In this document: positions 1 through 5,455 of the stretch, piece after piece
Layout of the letters: every line of letters begins with the position of its first letter
How positions within the stretch are numbered: position 1 is the first letter of the stretch
Assembly (NCBI GenBank): GCA_030039995.1
Contig: JASHUL010000002.1
Coordinates: 1-5,455, forward strand
Length of the DNA: 5,455 bases
DNA from: Thermoplasmata archaeon
GTDB taxonomy: Archaea > Thermoplasmatota > Thermoplasmata > Lutacidiplasmatales > UBA184
Direction: 5' to 3'
The notes under the pieces: model-generated
Seen by the model: the letters and a program-made list of their open reading frames with translations, nothing else
What the model was told of the DNA's origin: nothing
Database searches by the model: none
Program-made: the position numbers and the translations under genes

Positions 1-2725
1 GCGGCGGCGTCGCCGGTGCGGTCGACTCGAAGCCGACCGGCGGCGCGCTCATCCCGGATCGAGGTACGCCCTTGTTCTGCTGCGCCTTCCACTGGCTGAA
101 CGACAGGTACGTCGGCTGGCGCTTCCACCAGTCCCAGAAGGCGCTCTCGGTGTAGTTCTCGCCGAGCTCCCGCTTCGCCTCGGTACGGAACTTCTCGGTG
201 AAGTCGTCGTACGCCTGGCGCTCGGGGTCCGTGGACCCCTCCCCGGGCTTCCCGAGGAGCTGGGCCCCGCACTCGGGGCAGAACTGAGAGTTCGCGGGGA
301 TCGTCGCCGAGCAGCGACTGCACCGCACGAGGTCGGACTCGAACTCCGCGCCGCACTTCGGACAGACCGTGGCGTCTTCGGGGATCAGCTCGCCGCACTC
401 CCCGCACTCCACGAGCTTCCCGGCGGCCTGGCGCCGGAAGATCATCAGGACGACCAGGATCGCGACGATCGCGGCCGCCGCGATGGCGATCCAGGTCCAG
501 AGCGGGAGCCCGAGGAACTTCTGGAACAGGAAGCCGACGGGGGAGGTCGTCGAGGGGACGCTGACCGTCCCGACGTCCTTCGACGCCGTCGCGGTCTTGT
601 AGGCCGCGGTCGCCTCGAGCGTGTAGGTCGTCCCGGCGGAGAGGCTGATCGGGTACGTCCAATCGAACTGGAACGTACCGTTCGTCGCGTCCGGGTCGAC
701 GCCGATCAGTGTCTGGCTGCCGCCGCCGACCGGGGTGGCGTAGAGGTCGATGACCGCCGTTCCGGGCCCGTTCAGGAACAGCGTCCCGTTGGACGCATAG
801 ACGTCGTTGAGGTTGATCGGGCTCGTCGGGATCGTGAAGCTGAGGATGTCCACGACCGGGGGCGCGACCGGGACGAAGACGTCGATCCGGTCGGGGGTGC
901 CGTACCCGGGCGAACCGAGGCCGACGCCGACCGGATACTGGCTGACCGCGAAGTTCGTCCAGGTGGCATTGTCGATGTAGGGCGTCCGGATCGCGACGTG
1001 GTAGTCACCGAGGAAGTTCCCGCTCGGGAGCGACGACTCGTTGATCACGGTCGAGGCGAGCATGAGGTACGACTGGCCGTTGATGTTCGAGGTGCCGTAC
1101 CGGGGGACCCCGTGGGCTCCGTCCCAGTACTCGATGTACCCCCACATCGTCGGGGCGGCGCTCGCGAGGTCGTTGAGCGCCGTCGCGGTCGCGTTCGCCG
1201 CCTGGTTGTCGTTGTAGGCGTAGTACGCGGTCGTCGCCGCCCCGCTGACGTTGTAGTGAGTGCCGGCGCTCGTGATGTTGAAGTTCGCCCACCGGTAGAG
1301 GTTCGCCGTGCTCGTCGCGTCCGTGAGGACCGGCGAGGTCGAGAAGACGCCCGACTGGGGGCCGGTGACCGTCAGGTTGCCGAGGTACGCCACCGCCCCG
1401 TCCTCCAGGACGAGCTTGTTCGAGTTCCACGGGTACGGGGCGACCTGCGAGAACGGACTGGCGGGGAGCGCGCCGAACGTGAGTCCGAGCGTCGTGTCCG
1501 CGGTCACGACCGTGGTGCCCGAGCCGCTCGCGACGAGGTTGTAGTCGAGCGCGGGCAGGAGGACGATCCCGGCTTCGGTGAGCTCGAGGCCCGGTCCGGT
1601 CGTGTCCGTGAAGTTGAGCGCGGTCTCGGACGGGAGCCCGAAGTCCCCGGTGTTGTTGAGCCAGCTCATCAACCCGGCCGCGTTGATCGCGTCGGTCAGG
1701 CCCGCGGTGAACGGCAGGACGACCTCGCCGCTCGTGTTGTTCAGGAAGTCCGCCGTGCCCACGGTGTAGAGGTTCCCCTCGTACCAGACCTGGACCGTCG
1801 TCGTCGTCGCGGCCGTGCTGGTGTCGTTGTAGAACATCCCGATGTAGCCGGAGTCGATCCCGGCCGGTCCGTAGAGCCAGTCGCGCGTGAGGTTGATCGA
1901 GTCGGTCGGGGTAACGAGGTCGGTGATGTTCACGGACCCCGCCCCGATCTCGACGTCGGTCGCTCCGAGCGGTGCGGGCCCCGGGATCCCCTCGGTGTCC
2001 GTGGGGTTCGCGTAGGTGTCCGTGATCGAGCTGGCGAAGGCGTTCAGCTGCGCGCCCGCCGTGACGCTGATCGAGGGGGCGAACTCGGTGTCGGCCGTGA
2101 TGATCGCCGGCTCGTTCAAGTACGGGATCAGGGGGTTCGCTTCCACCGTGGACCGGTTGAACGTGAGGTCCCCCGCCGTGCCCGATACGGAGACCCATCC
2201 CGGGAACTCGAAGGTCGAGTTCCAGACGGTCATCGCGCCGGTGACGACAACGCTCAGTTTCGCGTAGGCGTTGAGGAGGTTCAGGTCGGTCGTGACGGTC
2301 GAGTTGAAGATGTCGGTGGTACCCGCGTCGGTGAACGTGTAGATGTGGGAGAGACGCTGGATCGGCAGGCCGACGTCGGAGACGAACTCTTCGAAGATGA
2401 GGGAGACGTTGCGGACGATCAGGGTGCCGCCCGCATCGACGGTGATGTTGCCTCCCTGGTAGTACAGGGAGCTGCCGCCGGTCGGCTGGATGATGTACGT
2501 CTCGCCGGAGGCGATCACGAGGTCGCCGTGGGTCACGGGAGCGGCCGGCGTGGCGGCCGTGGCGAGAGGTCCCGAAGCGCCGGCCGGTACCGCGGTCACC
2601 AGGGCCAGCCCGGTGCTCAGGACGACGAGCAGGACCAGGAGGACGGCGCCGACAGGTCGGGTCCACTTCCGGGGGTCGCGCGCGGCCTCCCCGGACTGGG
2701 GGGAGCTGACCAAATGATGGCTCAC
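1..2725 (-). CDS. Large membrane-anchored surface protein with cytoplasmic tandem zinc ribbon (3' end missing)
   Basis: I do not recognise a named family. The 908 codons visible run off the left edge without a stop. The GTG at 2725-2723 is chosen as start: it sits about 27-29 nt after a TATA-like box and gives a classic signal peptide, with charged residues 16-23 (RDPRKWTR), a hydrophobic core at about 25-46, and likely cleavage near A48-A50. Residues 50-735 form a Ser/Thr/Asn-rich ectodomain with about twenty N-X-S/T sequons and no cysteine. Its first half has beta-helix-like short strands; residues about 620-731 look like an Ig-like beta domain. One membrane helix (about 741-763) is followed by RR, placing the C-terminus inside. 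Two zinc ribbons follow (C774, C777, C788, C791; then C802, C805, C816, C819; each CX2C-X10-CX2C), then a charged, Trp-rich tail (830-886) and a Pro/Ala-rich stretch. A glycosylated surface scaffold or sensor is inferred. If the signal is not cleaved, both ends would be cytoplasmic. Confidence 0.88.
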   Translation of the reverse strand, partial: MSHHLVSSPQSGEAARDPRKWTRPVGAVLLVLLVVLSTGLALVTAVPAGASGPLATAATPAAPVTHGDLVIASGETYIIQPTGGSSLYYQGGNITVDAGGTLIVRNVSLIFEEFVSDVGLPIQRLSHIYTFTDAGTTDIFNSTVTTDLNLLNAYAKLSVVVTGAMTVWNSTFEFPGWVSVSGTAGDLTFNRSTVEANPLIPYLNEPAIITADTEFAPSISVTAGAQLNAFASSITDTYANPTDTEGIPGPAPLGATDVEIGAGSVNITDLVTPTDSINLTRDWLYGPAGIDSGYIGMFYNDTSTAATTTTVQVWYEGNLYTVGTADFLNNTSGEVVLPFTAGLTDAINAAGLMSWLNNTGDFGLPSETALNFTDTTGPGLELTEAGIVLLPALDYNLVASGSGTTVVTADTTLGLTFGALPASPFSQVAPYPWNSNKLVLEDGAVAYLGNLTVTGPQSGVFSTSPVLTDATSTANLYRWANFNITSAGTHYNVSGAATTAYYAYNDNQAANATATALNDLASAAPTMWGYIEYWDGAHGVPRYGTSNINGQSYLMLASTVINESSLPSGNFLGDYHVAIRTPYIDNATWTNFAVSQYPVGVGLGSPGYGTPDRIDVFVPVAPPVVDILSFTIPTSPINLNDVYASNGTLFLNGPGTAVIDLYATPVGGGSQTLIGVDPDATNGTFQFDWTYPISLSAGTTYTLEATAAYKTATASKDVGTVSVPSTTSPVGFLFQKFLGLPLWTWIAIAAAAIVAILVVLMIFRRQAAGKLVECGECGELIPEDATVCPKCGAEFESDLVRCSRCSATIPANSQFCPECGAQLLGKPGEGSTDPERQAYDDFTEKFRTEAKRELGENYTESAFWDWWKRQPTYLSFSQWKAQQNKGVPRSGMSAPPVGFESTAPATPP

Positions 2726-2745
2726 GTCAGAAGAAAGGCCGTATT

Positions 2746-2762
2746 CAGGTATTTGAAACCTG
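2746..2762 (-). promoter_or_regulatory. TATA-like box flanked by a short dyad; probable promoter of the surface-protein gene
   Basis: On the minus strand the element TTTCAAATA (2758-2750) is an AT-rich island in very GC-rich DNA. Its centre is 29 nt upstream of the first base of the GTG start, which fits an archaeal TATA box driving a leaderless transcript that begins within a few bases of the start. The bases just before the start are pyrimidine-rich (CTTTCTTCTGAC) with no Shine-Dalgarno sequence, which supports this. The box sits between arms CAGGT and ACCTG (5-bp arms, 7-bp spacer), a possible repressor site. The promoter call is an inference from position and composition; no purine-rich BRE is clear immediately upstream. 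Confidence 0.6.
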
Positions 2763-2775
2763 TCTCCTGCGTGGG

Positions 2776-2809
2776 GCGGGTTTCGTGCCCGGAACCGCGA
2801 GAAACCCGC
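2776..2809. repeat. Perfect 9-bp inverted repeat in the intergenic region
   Basis: The arms GCGGGTTTC (2776-2784) and GAAACCCGC (2801-2809) are exact reverse complements, separated by 16 bp. The repeat lies after the reductase stop and about 20-60 bp upstream of the TATA-like box. No T-run follows it on the minus strand, so it is not a canonical terminator. It could be a regulator-binding site for the surface-protein gene or an RNA hairpin at the end of the upstream transcript. Confidence 0.55.
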
Positions 2810-2843
2810 GGAAGCGGCGCCGTTCGGGGAGGGGTGGGAGCCC

Positions 2844-3884
2844 CTACGGGGGGAGCGTGACGACGATCTTCCCGAACAGGTCTGCCGCCTCGAACCTTCG
2901 GAACGCCTCGACCGCCTCCTCGAGCGGTCGTTCGGAGTCGACCACCGGCCGCAGCCGGCCGGCGGCGAGGTGGTCGAGGACCTCCCGGAACTCCTCGGCG
3001 CCGGCCATCGTGGAGCCCCGAACGGACGCCTGGCGCCAGAACAGCGTCCGCAGGTCGATCTCGGCGACGGGGCCGGCGGTCGCACCGATCACGACCACCC
3101 GTCCTCCGCGAGCGACCGCGCGCACCGACCGGGGGATCGTGGGGGCCCCAACCGAGTCGAACACGACGTCGACCCCGTTCTTGGCGCTCCATTGCCAGAG
3201 GACCCGGTCGAGCGGGCGGTCGCCGTCGTCGAAGACGAGCGCGTCGTCGGCGCCGAGCGACCGGGCGCGCTCGGCCTTCTCCGGGGACCGCGACGCCACG
3301 ACCACCCGGGCGCCGAGCAGCTTCGCGACCTGGACGACCGCCGTCGCGACCCCTCCGCCCGCGCCGACCACCGCGACGCGGTCCCCCGGGGCGACCGCCC
3401 CGACCGTCTTCATCGCCCGCCACGCGGTCTGGAACACGAGAGGCGCCGCCGCGCCCTCGGCGAAGGAGAGTCGCTCGGGGAGGGGGTGGACGTTCCTCTC
3501 GGGCACGACGACGAACCGCGTCGCCGTCCCCTGCAGGTGCTCCCCGACGATCCGATAGTTGCGGCAGAGCGCTTCCTGACCTCGACGGCAGGCGTCGCAC
3601 GTACCGTCCCAGATGCCGGGATTCAGCAGCACGGAGCGACCCGGAGCCACGGTCGTGACTCCCTCGCCCACGCGGTCGACGACCCCCGCGCCGTCCGACC
3701 CGAGCACGTGGGGCCGGTCGATCGCGACCCCCGGGATGCCCGCGAGCGTGAACCGGTCGAGTCGGTTGAACGCGGCGGCCCGGAGCGCGACCCGGACCTC
3801 TCCCGGACCGGGTTCAGGGGTCGGGATCTCGACGAACCCCAACCGGTCGAGGCCCCCGTGCTCCGCGAAACCGAACCCTCGCAT
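2844..3884 (-). CDS. Zinc-type medium-chain dehydrogenase/reductase, quinone oxidoreductase-like
   Basis: A complete 346-residue member of the MDR superfamily, probably a cytosolic NADPH-dependent reductase of a quinone, enone or enoyl-CoA type substrate. The N-terminal GroES-like domain (about 1-150) carries HVLGSDGAGVV at 59-69. The Rossmann domain has the glycine motif VGAGGG at 173-178, and R199 in ASRSPEKA suggests NADPH preference. A lobe resembling the structural zinc site has D93, C96, C99 and C107. All three usual catalytic-zinc ligands are absent: N40 replaces the first Cys, S63 replaces the His of GHE, and F151 sits where the third ligand is expected. This points to a zinc-free active site as in quinone oxidoreductases rather than a true alcohol dehydrogenase. 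ATG at 3884 starts 7 nt after the cysS stop, with a weak GAGTGA ribosome site overlapping that stop. It ends in KIVVTLPP, typical of the family. The substrate cannot be read from sequence. Confidence 0.93.
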   Translation of the reverse strand: MRGFGFAEHGGLDRLGFVEIPTPEPGPGEVRVALRAAAFNRLDRFTLAGIPGVAIDRPHVLGSDGAGVVDRVGEGVTTVAPGRSVLLNPGIWDGTCDACRRGQEALCRNYRIVGEHLQGTATRFVVVPERNVHPLPERLSFAEGAAAPLVFQTAWRAMKTVGAVAPGDRVAVVGAGGGVATAVVQVAKLLGARVVVASRSPEKAERARSLGADDALVFDDGDRPLDRVLWQWSAKNGVDVVFDSVGAPTIPRSVRAVARGGRVVVIGATAGPVAEIDLRTLFWRQASVRGSTMAGAEEFREVLDHLAAGRLRPVVDSERPLEEAVEAFRRFEAADLFGKIVVTLPP

Positions 3885-3891
3885 GGCGCCG

Positions 3892-5334
3892 TCACTCGGT
3901 GGTGGCGAACGTCCAGCGGGTACCGTCCGGTCCGTCCTCGAGCCGGACGCCCGCCGCGGTGAGCTGGTCCCGGATACGGTCGGCTTCCGCGTAATCCCCG
4001 CGGGTCCGGGCCCGCGCGCGAGCCTCCAAGAGCAGCGGGACGACGGTGCCCCAGGCCCCCGCTCGCGCCGTCGGCGCGCGCTCGAACAGGCCCAGGACCT
4101 CTCGGCCCCAGTCGTAGGGAGCGGCGAGCTCGGCGAGCCCCGGGCCACCGAGATGGTGGAGGTCGATGCCGGATTCACCGACCCGTCGGGTCCAGCCGAA
4201 CAGGAGGGCGATCGCCTCGCGCGTGTTGAAGTCCTCCGCCAGGGTCGCGTCCAGCCGGTCGACCAGCTCGTCCGCGGCCGCCCCGAGCTCGGGGGGAAGA
4301 GGGTCGCCGGCACGGTCCGGACCGTCCCGCTCGACGATCTCCGCGATCCGGTCGGCCGGGCCGGCGAGCCGCCGGTACGCTTCGCGCGCCTCCTCCAAGC
4401 TCTTCCCCGGCTCGAAGTCGACCGGGCTGCGGTAGTGGGCGTTCAGGTAGTAGAAACGAAGGACCCCCGCGCCGTACTCGGAGATCGACGCCTCGAGGGA
4501 CGCGACGTTCCCGATCGATTTGGACATCTTCTCGCCGGTCATCGTCACGAAGCCGGAGTGCATCCAGTAGTTCACCAGCGGGACCTCGCCGGTGGCCGAC
4601 TCCGAGATCGCGATCTCGGCCTCGTGGTGCGGGAAGATCAGGTCGAGGCCGGCCCCGTGCAGGTCGTAGCGCGCGCCGAGGAGCCGGCCGGTCATGGCGG
4701 TGTCCTCGATGTGCCACCCCGGACGGCCGGGGCCCCACGGACTCTCCCAGCTCGGTTCGCCCGGCGTCGCGGCTTTCCAGATCACGAAGTCTTCGGGCGC
4801 GCGCTTGCGTTCGTCGACCTCCACCCGCGCGCCCGGCTGGAGTGCCGCAATCTTTTGACCCGACAGGGCGCCGAACCGGGGGAACTTCGCGACCTCGAAG
4901 TAGACCGAACCGTCCTTCGCGACGTAGGCGACCTTCCGCTGGATGAGCTCGCGGACCTGGTCGAGGATCTCGGGCACGTAGTCGGTGGCGAACGGGTAGT
5001 AGTTCACGGAGCGGACGCCGAGCCGCTCCATCGACGCGAGGTAGCCCGCGAAGTGCCGCTGGGCGAGCGCGAGCGGGTCGTCCCCTTCGGCGGCGGCGCG
5101 GGCGATCAGCTTGTCGTCGAGGTTCGTGACGTTCTGGACGTAGAAGACCCGGTAGCCCCAGCGCCGGAGCGCGCGAGCGACCATGTCGAAGATCACGAAG
5201 GTCCGGCCGTGGCCGACGTGGGCCGGGGCGTAGGGCGTCAGCCCGCAGACGTACAGTCCGACCCGCGGCGGGTGGATCGGGGCGAAGATCCGGGTCTCCC
5301 GCGACATCGAGTCGTAGATCGTGACGCGCCGCAT
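3892..5334 (-). CDS. cysS: Cysteinyl-tRNA synthetase
   Basis: A complete 480-residue class I aminoacyl-tRNA synthetase that attaches cysteine to tRNA-Cys in the cytosol. The N-terminal zinc/cysteine-binding segment is YVCGLTPYAPAHVGH, with C30 and the HIGH-type signature H39-V-G-H42. NVTNLDDKLI (68-77), GWHIEDTAM (206-214), FPHHEAEIA (234-242) and HYRS (300-303) are family blocks, and EKMSKS ends at residue 273. A helical C-terminal part includes EDFNT (367-371) and closes with the family-typical LEDGPDGTRW (465-474). Length is close to the bacterial enzyme of about 460. The zinc ligands would be C30, D211, H236 and E240; the second is Cys in the E. coli enzyme but Asp here. ATG at 5334 is preferred over an in-frame ATG at 5400, because the extra 22 residues would lie inside the upstream gene and are Arg/Gly/Pro-rich, and GGAAGG lies 7 nt upstream of 5334. 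Confidence 0.97.
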   Translation of the reverse strand: MRRVTIYDSMSRETRIFAPIHPPRVGLYVCGLTPYAPAHVGHGRTFVIFDMVARALRRWGYRVFYVQNVTNLDDKLIARAAAEGDDPLALAQRHFAGYLASMERLGVRSVNYYPFATDYVPEILDQVRELIQRKVAYVAKDGSVYFEVAKFPRFGALSGQKIAALQPGARVEVDERKRAPEDFVIWKAATPGEPSWESPWGPGRPGWHIEDTAMTGRLLGARYDLHGAGLDLIFPHHEAEIAISESATGEVPLVNYWMHSGFVTMTGEKMSKSIGNVASLEASISEYGAGVLRFYYLNAHYRSPVDFEPGKSLEEAREAYRRLAGPADRIAEIVERDGPDRAGDPLPPELGAAADELVDRLDATLAEDFNTREAIALLFGWTRRVGESGIDLHHLGGPGLAELAAPYDWGREVLGLFERAPTARAGAWGTVVPLLLEARARARTRGDYAEADRIRDQLTAAGVRLEDGPDGTRWTFATTE

Positions 5335-5336
5335 GG

Positions 5337-5455
5337 CTAGACCTTCCCGAGCGCGCGCCGGACGTCGTCCGCGAGGTCCGCGGGGTCCTCGATACCGCAC
5401 GAGAGCCGCAGGAGCCCGTCCGTGACGCCGTGCGCCTCGCGCTCCTTCCGGGGGA
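5337..5455 (-). CDS. Trans-sulfuration PLP enzyme, C-terminal 38 residues (5' part outside window)
   Basis: Only the last 38 codons and the TAG stop (5339-5337) are inside the window. The peptide ends REAHGVTDGLLRLSCGIEDP followed by ADLADDVRRALGKV. This matches the C-terminal signature of the Cys/Met-metabolism PLP-dependent family (cystathionine gamma-synthase, cystathionine gamma-lyase, O-acetylhomoserine sulfhydrylase), which typically reads 'ERxxxGIxDGLIRLSVGIED..DLIxDLxxAL'. The catalytic lysine and PLP site lie outside, so the member cannot be told apart. The stop is 2 nt before the cysS start, consistent with co-transcription and translational coupling. A role in making or breaking down cysteine or homocysteine beside the Cys-tRNA charging enzyme is a plausible inference. 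Confidence 0.88.
   Translation of the reverse strand, partial: PRKEREAHGVTDGLLRLSCGIEDPADLADDVRRALGKV
5342..5347 (-). promoter_or_regulatory. Ribosome binding site of cysS
   Basis: GGAAGG on the minus strand is followed by a 7-nt spacer and ATG at 5334. It lies inside the last codons of the upstream PLP enzyme gene, as expected for an internal gene of an operon, and supports the 5334 start over the longer frame. The surface-protein gene, which appears leaderless, lacks such a site. Confidence 0.55.

Noticed and set aside
1005..2666. 553-codon minus-strand frame overlapping the surface-protein gene
   Set aside because: It is a shifted frame of the real gene, very rich in Arg, Pro, Gly and His. 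The other frame carries the signal peptide, membrane helix and zinc ribbons.
2828..2856. CCCC-GTA-GGGG hairpin and C/T-rich tract at the reductase stop codon as a terminator
   Set aside because: The stem is only 4 bp with the stop codon in the loop, and no T-run follows on the minus strand. Archaeal terminators usually show oligo-T.
998..2860. 620-codon open frame on the plus strand, antisense to the surface-protein gene
   Set aside because: Its product is a low-complexity Arg/Val/Gly/Asp string with no hydrophobic core pattern or motif, and it lies opposite a minus-strand frame with a clear signal peptide, sequons and zinc ribbons. It arises from GC-rich third positions that remove stops.
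2722..3600. 292-codon minus-strand frame across the end of the reductase gene and the intergenic region
   Set aside because: Arg/Gly/Pro-rich out-of-frame reading of the reductase; it would also cover the probable promoter at 2746-2762.
3885..4313. N-terminal extension of the reductase into cysS
   Set aside because: The frame is open, but the translation is compositionally biased and lies inside cysS coding sequence. The family N-terminus begins at the ATG at 3884.
3613..5340. 575-codon open frame on the plus strand, antisense to cysS and the reductase
   Set aside because: It mirrors two genes with unmistakable family motifs on the minus strand; its translation is compositionally biased and recognisable as nothing.
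1..5455. tRNA genes, CRISPR arrays, insertion sequences or toxin/defence genes
   Set aside because: No cloverleaf with a TTC-type arm, no spaced direct repeats, no transposase motifs and no terminal repeats were seen; nearly all the sequence is accounted for by the four genes.

Overview
The window is very GC-rich. All four genes lie on the minus strand, so reading runs from the right edge to the left edge. I infer an archaeon, possibly a high-GC member of Thermoplasmatota. The reasons are an archaeal-type TATA element about 27-29 nt upstream of a start codon with no Shine-Dalgarno sequence (a leaderless arrangement), a large sequon-rich secreted protein anchored by a C-terminal membrane helix, and a cytoplasmic tandem zinc ribbon on that protein. 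The phylum assignment is a guess from architecture, not from any search.

Right part (5455 down to 2844): a compact run of three genes. First is the last 38 codons of a PLP-dependent trans-sulfuration enzyme (cystathionine gamma-synthase/lyase family). Two bases later comes a complete cysteinyl-tRNA synthetase (cysS, 480 aa). Seven bases after its stop is a complete medium-chain dehydrogenase/reductase of the quinone-oxidoreductase type (346 aa). The spacing suggests one transcript. Placing a cysteine-forming (or related) enzyme next to the enzyme that charges tRNA-Cys makes metabolic sense; the reductase has no obvious link to them.

Middle (2843 down to 2726): the only intergenic stretch, 118 bp. 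It holds a perfect 9-bp inverted repeat and, nearer the next gene, a TATA-like box flanked by a short CAGGT/ACCTG dyad.

Left part (2725 down to 1): one long gene, cut by the window edge after 908 codons. It encodes a cell-surface protein with a signal peptide, a cysteine-free ectodomain of about 690 residues with beta-helix-like repeats and about twenty N-glycosylation sequons, one membrane helix, two zinc ribbons on the predicted cytoplasmic side and an unusual Trp-rich tail. This is the least explained element of the window. Its function is unknown.

No tRNA, rRNA, CRISPR array, insertion sequence or other mobile element was found. Very long open frames on the plus strand opposite the real genes are by-products of GC-rich codon use.
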